A stretch of DNA of 64,000 nt from Monoplex corrugatus (lineage: Eukaryota; Mollusca; Gastropoda; Littorinimorpha; Ranellidae): NCBI GenBank assembly GCA_030674185.1, contig CM060312.1:73908237-73972236 (forward strand). The letters run 5' to 3'. The translations under genes and the position numbers were made by a program. The notes under the pieces are model-generated. The model ran no database searches, was not told the DNA's origin, and saw only the letters and a list, made by a program, of their open reading frames with translations. How positions within the stretch are numbered: the first letter of the stretch is position 1; the number at the start of each line of letters is the position of its first letter. This document shows, piece by piece, positions 24,328 through 35,800 of the stretch.

Positions 24328-25468
24328 ACTAATGCCATATACATCCTCAGAACTATCATACAGAGGTCAACCGAAATGAATAAGGATTTAATTCATGCTT
24401 TGTTGATTACACCAAGGCTTTCGATCGGGTAAGACATGAAGAATTGATCAACCAGCTAGAATGACTCAATATTGATGGAAAAGATCTGCAAATAATCAGA
24501 AATATGTTTTGAGAACAAACAGCAGCAATGAGAATAGAAAACGATATAAGATTTTTCGAAAATGTTAAAAGAGGGGTCAAGCGGAGTTGTGTTCTGTCAT
24601 CAGATTTGTTTTCACTTTACAGCGAAACCATCATGAGAAACCTAGAAGAATGCCTAGGATAAAGGTTGCAGGAAAAGTGAAAAACAACATTCGTTACGCA
24701 GATGACACCGTGCTGATTGCAGAAAATGAAAGGGACATACAAAATCTTGTGAATATAATAGAAATAGAAAGCAAACATAAACGGCTAGAGCCAAATAGCA
24801 AGAATACTGAAGTCATAGTAATCAGTAAAAAAGCATGAAATCCCCTCCTGCACAATAACAGCAAATGACACAACTTTGAGACAGGTTGATAAGTTTAAAT
24901 ATCTTGGAATAGTCATCTCACCAGACGGCAGATGCATATCAGAAATAGCCAGCAGAATCGGCCAAGCCAAAACAGCATTCAAGAAGATGAAAAACATTCT
25001 TACCAACAAATGCCTGTCAATTAACATCAGGAAGAGAGTTCTTGAACGTTATATAGAACCGATAATGTTATACGGTTGTGAGGTGTGGATAGTCAACACG
25101 CAAAGCCAGAACAAGATGTGGTTTCTAAGAAGAATGTTGAGATTTCCATGGACAGCAAAGAAAACAAACGAGACAGTCTTGATGGAGGCAGGCACAAAAA
25201 GATCATTGATAAGAAAGATTAGGAAAAGACAGGCAACATTTATATGCCATTTTAAGAGGAAAGGGGAATTACAGCGCCTGGTCACAACAGGAAAGCTGGA
25301 GGGAAAGAGAGCACCAGGTAGACCCAGGGAGAAAATATTGGACGGATTTACAGGGTGGCTGAGGACAGAGAAGGTGGAAGATGTGCTTGTGGCGACAAAG
25401 AATAGACACATATGGAAGCCATGATCGCCAACGCCATGCGGCAGGACACATGATGATGATGATGATGA
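24328..25468 (+). mobile_element. RTE-A copy A5, second part with tail
   Basis: Continues the RT exactly where 21162 stopped (NAIYILRTI region). It contains RYADDTVLIAEN (about 24700) and a 182-codon open stretch (24876-25421) covering FKYLGIVISPDGRC, LYGCEVWIV and FLRRMLRFPWTAKK. It ends in GATGATGATGATGAT at 25451-25468. Stops and frameshifts are present throughout. It is followed by L2-like sequence. Confidence 0.9.
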
Positions 25469-26463
25469 CCTCTAATGCCATCACAACCAGCAGCCTTGCA
25501 CTTCTTAATCTTTTTTAGTGCAAAATGTACTTCTTCAATAGATATTGGGGAATTCATGTAATCATCACCCTCATGAACTAGTAAGTCTTCACTTAATGTA
25601 CTATTCATGTCTGTTTCTAACGCTTTAAAATGCTCGTACCATTTATCATAGTGATGAAACTTCCTGGCTGTTTTCTTTTGAAAGGAACTTGCTGAATTTC
25701 ATTCCAAAATTCTTTTTGGCTCATTATGGAATTTACGAGCTTGGTCAGTTTTGTATTATTATACTGCTTTTTTTTGTCTTAAATAAGTTTGAAACTCACA
25801 CCTAGCAATAGAATAATTCAGGTTTCTTTGAACGTCGACATATTCTAAGCAGTCTTCAAACATTTCCTTTACTAATGCACATTCATGATCAAACCAATCC
25901 CCAAGTGGATCTTTATCATTCAATAAGATACGTTTCTTCATACAACACTTTCTCTGATATAAACATTTAACGTATCCAGTGCATCATTCACATCAACATT
26001 TATCAAATTCGTGTATCTTTCTACATTCTTCCCGACAAATGTATCATTGTATTCACGTGCATATTCATTATTCCAGAGAACGTTTTCAACAAATAGATCA
26101 TGTTTTCCTTTCTCCGTATATGATTTGTTTTCACCTGGAAGAACAACATGAAATATAAAGGCAAATGATTAGATTCTATTCGTTCAGCAATGATTAATTC
26201 ACAAAAATCATACACCAATGCAAAACTATGAAATAATCAACAATACTGCTTCCAGCCTCTGAGACATATGTATAGTGAATTTCAATGTCACCTTTACAGA
26301 CACCTTTCAAAATACACAAGCCTAAAGCAGTACCCATATTTGATAACAATTTACCGTACTTATTCAAAATACAGTCTTCCGAATGTCGATTGGTAGTGGG
26401 TAAGTGACTTTTACCGTGTACATCAAAAACATTATTTATTGTGTAATCTTGAGAAATTAAATT
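25469..26463 (-). mobile_element. L2-like element, endonuclease end and linker, copy 1
   Basis: The minus strand reads the C-terminal part of an APE endonuclease (about 26440-26200: HYTYVSEAGSSIVDYFIVLH), a linker (DPLGDWFDHECALVKEMFED, 25941-25860; FYNYLR-like QTYLRQKK, 25765) and the entry to the RT (NSPISIEEVHFALKKIKKCK, AAGCDGIRG, about 25560-25480). Its continuation is 20250-19461. A second copy of this segment is at 30569-31557 with the same end point. Confidence 0.75.
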
Positions 26464-28251
26464 CAACACCAACATAGCAACATGGAACATCAGAACAATG
26501 TTGCAGAAAGGTAAGTTAGACAACATCAAAATGGAGATGGAAAGGCTTAACATCAGTATTTTAGGACTAGGGGAAGTGAGGTGGAAGGGGGCAGGCATGA
26601 TAACATCGGGAGAATACACAATGATATACTCTGGTGGTAATTCACATGAAAGAGGAGTAGGCATCATAATGGACAAAGACAAATCAAAAGCAGTTAAGGG
26701 ATACTGGGCAGTGTCCGGAGGCAAACCTTTTGATATCAACATCATACAGGTGTATGCACCAACATCCGCAAGTACTCAGGAAGACATCGACAACTTCTAC
26801 GAAGTTTTAGAGATGGCCAAGGTCCAATGTAAATCACAAGTTACAGTCATAATGGGAGATTTTAATGCTAAAGTGGGACAGGATAGGGTGGAGGATATAG
26901 TTGGACCTCATGGCCTTGGTACACAAAATTAAAGAGGGGGGAAGCTTGTAGAATGGGCACAGATGAATGAGTTCATAGTAGGAAACACCTGGTTTTAGCA
27001 GCCTAACAGAAGAAAATGGACTTGGATGAGTACAGGAGATAATACTAAAAATCAAATTGACTACATCTTTGATCAACAAAAGATTTAGAAATTCTTTACT
27101 GTCAGCAAAAACACTACCAGGCGCAGACTGCAACAGTGACCACAATCCTGTAGTGGGAAGGTTTAGGCTGAAATTGAGGAAAAGGAAACAGACCAAAAGC
27201 AACATCAAACTAAATGTTGGACTCTTAAAGACAGATAAAGCGACCCGTAAAAAAAATTAGTGTACATGTTCAAAACAAATTCAGTGCTCTGGAAGACGTT
27301 GGTGACAGTGAGGAACAATGGACAAAGTTGAGAAGTTCTATAAATGAAGCTTGTGAAGAAATCCCTAAGGCAAATACAAAAGCAAAAAAGAGTTGGATGA
27401 CTAATGAAATTTTGGGCCTGATGGAGGAAAGAAGGAAGGCAAAGAGAAACGAGGAGATATGCAGGAAGATAAACAAAGAAATCAGATATAGGTGCAATGA
27501 AGCTAAGGCAGCTTGGCTGAACACAAAATGCAAAGAGATAGAAGAACGACACAAAATGGATCCTCAGGGTATGTACAGACGAATTGAAGAAATTGTCCAC
27601 AAGAAAAATACATGCACATCAACTGGTTGGTTAAAATCGAAAGATGGAACTCTTATCATGGAAAAAGACAAAATATTAGACAGATGGGGAGAGTGCATTA
27701 AAGACTTTTTTGAGGATGACAGAAACGAAGAACACATTATAAATAAGAACTTTGAAGGACCACCCATAATGAAAGATGAAGTTAGAGCAGCACTGAAAAA
27801 GATGAAACCTGGAAAAGCCCCAGGACCAGACAACATTACTACAGAGATGATTGAAGCCCTGGAGAAATTTGGCATAGAAAAAATAAGTCCTCCTAAATGA
27901 AATTTATGACACTGGAAAAATCCCCAAAGATATGTCAAAATCAATTTTCATTGAACTTCCAAAGAAGACAGGGGCTATAGAATGCGAACTCCATCGCACA
28001 ATCAGTTTGATGAGTCATGTAACAAACATCCTGTTAAGAATAATTATGATGATGACAAGGAATAGAATCAAAAGAGAAATAGCAGAAGAACAATGTGGAT
28101 TTGTGGAGGGGAAAGGAACTATTAATGCCATATACATCCTAAGAACTATCATAGAGAGGTCAATTGAGATGAATAAGGATTTATATCTATGCTTTGTTGA
28201 CTATACCAAGGCTTTCGATCGGGTACGACATGATGAATTGATCAACCAATT
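26464..28251 (+). mobile_element. RTE-A copy A6, 5' half
   Basis: The most complete 5' end of RTE-A on the + strand: ATWNIRTMLQKGKLDNIKME, LGLGEVRWKG, IYSGGNSHERG, then MGDFNAKVGQD. A 24-bp in-frame deletion at about 26717 removes eight residues present in A4. It shares with A4 the TAA after GPHGLGTQN (about 26930), and has a private TAG at about 26996. The 190-codon linker stretch (27328-27900) and RT fingers (27932-28250) end abruptly at NQL, where a piece of RTE-B follows. Confidence 0.9.
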
Positions 28252-28393
28252 GATCGAAACAATCGTGCTTTGTTTCCACTCTCTTGGCACCATGTTTCCA
28301 GCATCACTGATCTTCGAGTGGTTGTTGAAAAAGTCCACGACATGGTCTTCAAGTTCTGCGAGTTTCAAAATTCGGTTAGGTATACCGTCGGGA
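28252..28393 (-). mobile_element. Isolated 142-bp internal piece of RTE-B
   Basis: Nearly identical to 22509-22650 (cgtgctttgtttccactctc versus catgctttgtttccactaac, then tggcaccatgtttccagcat onward). Neither end of RTE-B is present, so it did not arrive as an ordinary insertion. It is sandwiched between two RTE-A segments with no spacer. Confidence 0.9.
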
Positions 28394-29792
28394 CACTTGG
28401 CTGAAAACAAAGTGCAAAGAAATAGAAGACCGACACAAAACAGATCCTCAGGGTATATACTGACGAACTGACGAAATTGCCCACAGGAAAAAGAAATGCA
28501 CATCAACTGGTCGCTTAAAATGGAAAGAGGGTACGCTTATCATGGAAAAAGACAAAATATTAGACAGATGGGGAGAGTACGTTAAAGACCTTTTTGAGAT
28601 GACAGAAACGAAGAACACATTATAAGAAAAAACGTTGAAAGAACACTCATAATGAAAGATGAAGTTAGAGCAGCATTGAAAAAGATGAAACCAGGAAAAA
28701 CTCCAGGACCAGACAGCATTACTACAGAGATCATTGTAGCCCTGGAGGAATTCGGTCCTGAAAAAAGACCAGTCCTCCTAAATGAAAGTTATGACACGGG
28801 AAAAATCCCCAAAGATATGTCAAAATCAATTTTCATTGCACTTCCAAATAAAACAGGGGCTATAGAAAGCGAACTCCATCGTACAATCAGCTATATGAGT
28901 AACAAAAATCCTATGAAGAATAATCATGATGAGGACAAGGAACAGAATCAAAAGAGAAATAGCAGAAGAACAGTGTGGATTTGTGGAAGGGAAAGGAACT
29001 ATTAATCCCATATACATCCTAAGAACTATCACAGAGAGATCAATCGAAATGAAGAAGGATTTGATTTAAGCTTTGTTGATTACTTCAAGGCTTTCGATCG
29101 GGTAAGACATGAAGAATTGATCAACCAAATAGAATGGCTCAATATTGATGGAAAAGATCTACGAATAATCAGAAAAATATATTGGGAACAAACAGTTGCA
29201 ATGAGAATAGAAAACAATATAAGCTTTTTCCAAAATATCAGACGAGGAGTCAGACGAGGTTATGTTTTGTCACCAGATTTGTTTCACTTTACAGCGAAAC
29301 CATCATGAAAAACCTAGAAGAATGCCTGGGATAAAGGTTGGAGGAAAAATGATAAAGAACATTCGTTATGCATGTGACAACGTGCTAATCCCAGAAAATG
29401 AAAGGGACCTACAAAACCTTGTGAATATAATAGAAATAGAAAGCAAAAATAAAAGGTTAGAGCTAAATAGCAAGAACACTGAAGTCATGGTAATCAGTAA
29501 AAAAACATGAAATCCTCTCATGCAAAATAACAGCAAATGGCACAACTTTGAGATAGGTTGATAAGTTTAAATATCTGGGAACGGTCATCTCACCAGAGGC
29601 AGATGCACGTCGGAAATAGCCAGCAGAATCGGCCAACAGCATTCAAGATGATGAAAAACATTCTTATCAACAAATGCCTATCAATAAACATCAGGAAGAG
29701 AGTTCTTGAATGTTAAATAGAACAAAAGTAAGGCAGCCGAGATGTGATTTCTAAGAAATGTGGAGAGTTCCATGGACAGCAAAGAAAACAAA
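28394..29792 (+). mobile_element. RTE-A copy A7, first part
   Basis: Starts at ACACTTGGCTGAAAACAAA, corresponding to 20548 in A5, and shares private features with A5: gcccacagg, tggtcgcttaaaat, and the deletion giving agtaacaaaaatcctatgaa. It carries the RT through RRGVRRGYVLSPDL (about 29245) and a decayed YACDNVLIPEN in place of YADDTVLIAEN (about 29370). It is interrupted at 29793. Confidence 0.88.
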
Positions 29793-29973
29793 CAATTGAA
29801 TTGAATTGAATTGAATTGAAAAACTTTATTGTCCATATATGTTAACAAACATGGAAATTTTTCTTTGGCAGCACAGCAACGAGTAAAATCCACATGCATA
29901 TAACACAATTAAAAGTCAGGCCAACTATCCAACGCATGCACGCATGTACCACACACACACACATACACACACA

Positions 29974-30041
<68 letters not shown>

Positions 30042-30274
30042 ACACAGCTTCCGTTAGACCGACATATGCCGGTTTTTACCGGTGAACAGTAGGTTTGAAC
30101 CGGCAAAAATGCACTGCTTCAGTATCCAGTACCGATAGACTCAAGAATTCGGCCCTAACCATTTGCTTACCCTATTTATCGCTATAGTATCGAGGCAGCA
30201 TCGCTGATGCCTACAGTTAGACGGCGGTCTAGCCGCCTGTAGAAACCAGATTAATTTTCTCCCTTCCTTTCACA
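29793..30274 (-). mobile_element. Short retroposon with (CAATT)n tail and (CA)n tract
   Basis: On the minus strand the segment ends in AATAAAGTTTTTCAATTCAA, that is a polyadenylation-like signal followed by a CAATT pentamer tail (29793-29820). A CA microsatellite occupies 29950-30042. 30043-30274 is unique with a gcggtctagccgc hairpin near 30225. It splits RTE-A copy A7; a few target bases (gag) are missing and no duplication was found. A SINE or a LINE 3' end is the likely source. Confidence 0.6.
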
Positions 30275-30568
30275 GTCTTGATGGAGGCAGACACAAGAAG
30301 ATCATTGATAAGGAAGATTAGGAAAAGATAGACAACATTTATACGCCATTTTATCAGTAAATAGAAATTAGAGCACTTGGTCACAACAGGAAAGCTGGAG
30401 GGAAAGAGAACACTAGGTAGACTCAGGGAGAAAATATTGGACGGATTTACAGGGTGGCTGAGGACAGAGAAGGTGGAAGATGTGCTTGTGGCGAAAAGGG
30501 ATAGATACATATGGAGGGCTATGACCGCCAACGCCACGCGGCAGGGCACATGATGATGATGATGATGA
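30275..30568 (+). mobile_element. RTE-A copy A7, second part with tail
   Basis: Resumes in ACAGTCTTGATGGAGGCAGA, the codons after TAKKTNE, and runs to the GATGATGATGATGAT tail at 30551-30568. Downstream is the same L2-like flank that follows copy A5, so A5 and A7 are paralogous by duplication rather than by independent insertion. Confidence 0.9.
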
Positions 30569-31557
30569 CCTCTGATGCCATCACGACCAGCAGCTTTACT
30601 CTTCTTAATTTTTTTAGTGCAAAATGTACTTCTTCAATAGATATTGGGGAATTCATGTAAACATCACCCTCATCAACTAGTAAGTCTTCACTTAATGAAC
30701 TATCCACGTCTATTTCTAACACTTTGAAATGCTCGAACCATTTATCAATAGTGATGAATCTTCTAGGCTGTTTTCGTTTAGAAGAAACTATGAATTTCAT
30801 TCCAAAATTCTTTTTGGCTCATTATAGAATTTACAAGCTTGGTCAGTTTTGTATTGTTATACTGCTTTTTGTTTGTCTTAAATAAATTTCAAACTCACAC
30901 CTAGCAATAGAATAATTCAGGTTTCTTTGAGCGTCGACATATTCTAAGCAGTCTTCTAACATTCCGTTTACTAATACACATTCATGATCAAAGCAATCCC
31001 CAAGTGGATCTTTATCATTCAAAAATATATGTTTCTTTATACAGCACTTTCTGTAATACAGTCGTTAGACGTATCCAGCGCATCGTTCACATCAACGTCT
31101 ATCATTTTCGTATATCTTTTTACATTCTTCCCGACAAATGTATCATTGCATTCACGTGCATATTCATTATTCCAGACAACTTTTTCAATAAGTTGATCAT
31201 GTTTTCCTTTCTCCGTATATGATTTGTTTCACCAGGAAGAACAACGTGAAATATAAAGGCAAATGATTAGATTCTATTCGTTCAACAATGGATAATTCAC
31301 AAAAAAATCATACACCAATGCAAAACTATGAAATAATCAACAATACTGCTTCCAGCCTCTGAGACATATGTATAGTGAATTTCAATGTCACCTTTATAGA
31401 CACCTTTCAAAATACACAAGCCTAAAGCAGTACGCATATTTAATAATAATTTACCGTAATTATTCAAAATACAGTCTTCCGAATGTCGATTGGTAGTGGG
31501 TAAGTGACTTTTACCGTGTACATCAAAAACATTATTTACTGTGCAATCTTGAGAAAT
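30569..31557 (-). mobile_element. L2-like element, endonuclease end and linker, copy 2
   Basis: Colinear and highly similar to 25469-26460 (NSPISIEEVHFALKKL at about 30640, same stops and indels over most of its length). Similarity ends at cttgagaaat, the same point as in copy 1. The RT half is missing on its far side. Confidence 0.8.
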
Positions 31558-31654
31558 ATCGGAAATCCTACACGTGTCGATTTGGGATTTGCATGTGCAT
31601 TATCTTGTACATGGTTATACATTGTGTGTACATGAAGGTAGATGCACACACGAG

Positions 31655-31960
31655 TATGCCCGTGAGGATGCCAGGAGCTCTTTCAGTATGAATAATATTT
31701 GCACCTTCTGGAAATCCTGTGCAAGAAATGTCCCCTTTTCTTTCACTCTCTTTGTTTCTGCCTTGTTCGTTTGCTTCCTGTTATTTCTTGATATCATTTT
31801 CTGCCTTGCTGGTCCATTCACTTGTATGTGTTCGATAAAGTTTTACGTAATTTCTCTTAGGATTGATATACGGGTTCATGTATTAAGTGCGTTTTTGGTT
31901 CTAGGGAAATGTGATGTGCAGAAGCCATTTTAGGTGGGTGGTTTAGGCCCGTTTTTTGGT
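31655..31960 (+). repeat. Dispersed repeat R1, copy 1
   Basis: About 300 bp similar to 52798-53096 in the same orientation: gaggatgccagg, ccttctggaaatcctgtg, tcactctctttgtttctgcc, ttttctgccttgctggtcca, gtttttggttctagggaaat. A 119-codon open stretch crosses it but is not conserved between the copies. The family was not recognised. Confidence 0.7.
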
Positions 31961-32497
31961 TTATTTTTTTATTTTTTTATTTTAGTGTCCTTGGTTATGT
32001 TTAAATTTGTATTTCGATATGTTTTCAGATCCCCTGTGTGGTAAATTAGACGGAGTGGTCAACGCCAGGGTCATCTCCTTCGATTATGCGCGCTAATGTA
32101 TCGATATGTGTACTTAATTTCCTTTCTTTTTTTTTCCTGTTGAAGTACTGTGTTCGTTTTGAAACGATTGTAGCCCTGATATGGCTCTATGCAGTCGGTT
32201 TGGCTTTAAACAAAAATAACAGTAACACGCACAAGACTCTGTATGTTAGTGACAGTGAGTGAGCGCGTGGGTCATGTTGAATATGTTGTTCGTATATAAA
32301 CTTCTATGTTTAATTTATTCAACTCACAGTTTAATCTCTTAGCACTTAAAAGTCGTAAATCAGTCATGCATAATCTTGAAGTTTGTCATCAATTACACAT
32401 TCCTACAACATATACACACACATAGACAGAAAGTAACAATCCTTTTATGTGTTGTTTATGTTGTACTTTACGGGTACTGGGTTTAAACATATGATCA
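31961..32497. other. Repeat R2 second copy and unassigned DNA
   Basis: 32140-32220 matches dispersed repeat R2 of 5240-5345 (ctgttgaagtactgtg, tagccctgatatggctcta). The remainder is AT-rich and shows no gene. First exons of the receptor at 32868 may lie here, but no candidate with a signal peptide was found. Confidence 0.5.
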
Positions 32498-32856
32498 GTG
32501 CCTTGTTATCATCATCATCATCATTATTATTATTGTTAGATTGTCATCATTATTATTATCAGTAGTAGTAGTATTGATATTATTATTATTATTATTGTAT
32601 TATTATCATCATCATCATTATCATTATCATTATTGTTGTTGTCGTTGTTGTTGTCATTGTTGTTGTTGTTGCTGTTGTTGTTAATATTATTATTATTGTT
32701 ATTATTATTGCTGTTGTTAACAGTAGTAGTTGTTGTTGTTGCAGTAGTAATAGAACCATTGTTGTTGTTAATATTGTTATTATTATTGCTATTTTTATTA
32801 TAATTATCATTTTTATCATCACCATCATCATCACTATCATCATCATCGTCGTCGTC
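32498..32856. repeat. ATC/ATT/GTT triplet microsatellite
   Basis: About 350 bp of mixed ATC, ATT, GTT and AGT triplets ending in CATCATCGTCGTCGTC, directly against the receptor exon. An acceptor-like AG lies at 32860-32861, seven bases before the first ATG. Confidence 0.92.
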
Positions 32857-32867
32857 AACAGAGCATC

Positions 32868-35800
32868 ATGAATGTCACCAGCACCAGCATCACTCCTGAT
32901 CCACTGAACATCAGTGACCTCTGTCCAGGTGTAGACTACATCATGACTCAGAACCAAACAAATTTCACAGTCCTACAGGCCAATGTGTCACATTGCTGGG
33001 AAAGGGCATTTTTACACTTTCTAACACACCAGAGAGTGGTGTACGGGATATGTGATGGGTTCATGACTTTCTGTCTTCTGCATGTAGTGCTACCTGAGGG
33101 TATGTTAGTACGGGCTCGAATCCGACGATTGGCATACTGGTGCGGATCTAGGAAATGGAACACTGCAATGTTTGAATGGAATGCTGCCAGAGACGGCATA
33201 GAAATGTGGAGAATACATTGCGATTATCATTCTATGGAAGAAGATTTCATTGAATCCTCTGGTAACTACGTGTCTTTTGTGCATTATAACAAGCCTTTAA
33301 TTCAACTACATATACAGGCAATTGAATATCACAGTTTTATTAAAGTATCTACGTCACCTGATTTTGGGTACATGATATTACCACGTCAGGGTTTCCATTG
33401 GACAGCTTCTCATGACATCTGGGAAGAACTGACAGCGCCACTTGGCTGTGTCATCATGGTCAGTTTTCAGGTAACATCGTATAAATTGCACAAATCAGAA
33501 ACGTACGCAGATTTGATATATACGCAGCCAGATACGCGTCAGAGCATTCTGCGTGTCTATGGTGACGATAATTTATCAACTCGCATTTTCCCTACGGCGC
33601 ATATTCAAATTCATGTTAGCAGTCTAAAATATGTAACGTTACAAAAAAGTGTCAGTCTAAAGATACTCTTTTCTTTTCACCCAGAGACAGCTACACCCCA
33701 TCAGTTACCCAATGGACTGTTCAATTGTTCTAATGATTACTATTCCAGATTTCAGCACCACCTGGACTGTAACCTGATGTCAGAGTGTGAAGATGGACGG
33801 GATGAAACAGAACACTGTCCCTTCAGTAGTCCTGATTGTCAGGGTTTGGTGGCTTCACGTCAGAAATGTTTTGCTTATGTTAAACTACAGATCAATTTGC
33901 CTCCTGCACTGGCAGCATTTGAGTGTCAGAAAATGGATGGACAGCTGGCTTCAGTTAAAACCAGGCAGGAACAAGTTGATTTCCTGCACATATTTAATCA
34001 CCATGATGACTTTAAAGTGTTGTCAGGTTTGTCATCAGGCTGGAAGTCTGTGACTTTTATGTACAGCAAGTTCCGTCATTGGTCTGACAACACCCTGATG
34101 TACAACGTGGCTCATCTCATTTTTGGCAGAAGCCTGCGATACGATCCGAACTGGTTAACTGAATATTATGAACTGAGAGCACACAGCATTGAGTTTGCTA
34201 AATTTTCAGACCGTATACTTTGTGAAGTGAAGTCACAATCACAAATCCTGGATTCTGTTCAAACAGTTGAGTTCCCCGTTTTAGACCCAGCACTGTCTCT
34301 TCTAATACAGACACAGCAGATGTTATCAGATTGTCCAGACGGTCACGTGATACAAAGATTTTTGTCCTGTGATCTTCAAATCCGTTGTAGACAAATAATG
34401 TATACAAAAACGTGTGTTTTCTGGAACATGAGCACTAAGAACTCAGACACAGCGATTTCCCTTGGAAAACACACTGGCTACAGTAATGTCATGTTTGTCT
34501 GTGATGATGACATAACAACACTGCCTCATACCCTGGTGTGTGACTTCAGACATGACTGTCCAGATCACAGTGATGAGTCCTTCTGTCAACATTCTTCATG
34601 CAGTGGTTTTCTGTGCACCAATGGTCAGTGTGTGTTCAACGACCAACGCTGTGATTACCATGCAGATTGTCTGGATGACTCTGATCAGATCAGCTGTCCC
34701 TTGGCCCACGGCTTCCTCATGTTCCACAGTGAAGCCAAGAAAACTCAGCGACTTTTCATCAACCTGGATGGTACAGGTTACTTTACTCAGCAGCTGATGA
34801 CAGCTCATCAGCCTTGTCCTGACACTCATTACTGGTGTACAGAAGACTGGTTGTATTGTCTCCCTGTCTACACTCGATGTAACGGATTTTCTGACTGTAC
34901 ATATGGTGAGGATGAACTAGACTGTGAGACATTTACCTGTCCTGGTTTCTACCAGTGTCGAGATACCAAAGTTTGTGTTCATGGAGATTATCTGTGTGAT
35001 GGCTGGGGTCAGTGTTTACAGCGTGATGACGAATGGCTATGTGACATGACCTGCCCTGATGATTGTCAATGTCAAGGTCATTCTTTCGTATGTTTCCAGT
35101 CTTTCTGTGCTGACTTTTTTCCTCAGCTTCGCTACATGGATGCCACAGGCTCAGGAATGACGCTGACTGACTTCAGTAACAACTCATATCTCATTCATCT
35201 GAGTCTTTCCTATTGTTCCCTAGCCAATATATCAAGTGTGAAGCTTCGCAATCTACAATACCTTGATCTGACCTACAACCACCTGAGAACTGTCGATAGG
35301 ATTGTTTTCCTCAAACTATGGAATCTAAGAACTCTATTGTTAGGACACAACCCTCTGACGTTACTAGAAGGTGGGCCTTATTTTTTGTTTCATTATACTT
35401 TAGCAAAACTAGATGCACCAAGAACATGTGCCCAGATACTTAACAGTAAACAGCCCATGTACTTTCCCCAAGTCACACATTTGGATGTATCATTTTCTGG
35501 TATTCAAACAATCAAACCCAGTATAGTCCAATGCATGCCACAGTTGACTGAACTGGACGTCAGGGGAAATTCGGTGACCAATTTTTCGTTGGATGCACTG
35601 TCAATGTGGAATCATTTGAAAACCATCTTGTCCTCAAATTATAAGCTTTGCTGTATGACTTTATTTTTAAAACAGTCACACACAATACGGTGTGTATCAC
35701 CACAACCCATGTTTTTTTCCTGTAAATATTTGCTACCAACTGAACTGCACAGGCTTTTCTTTTGGTTACTAAATACGTTCTCCATTCTGGGGAATTTGGT

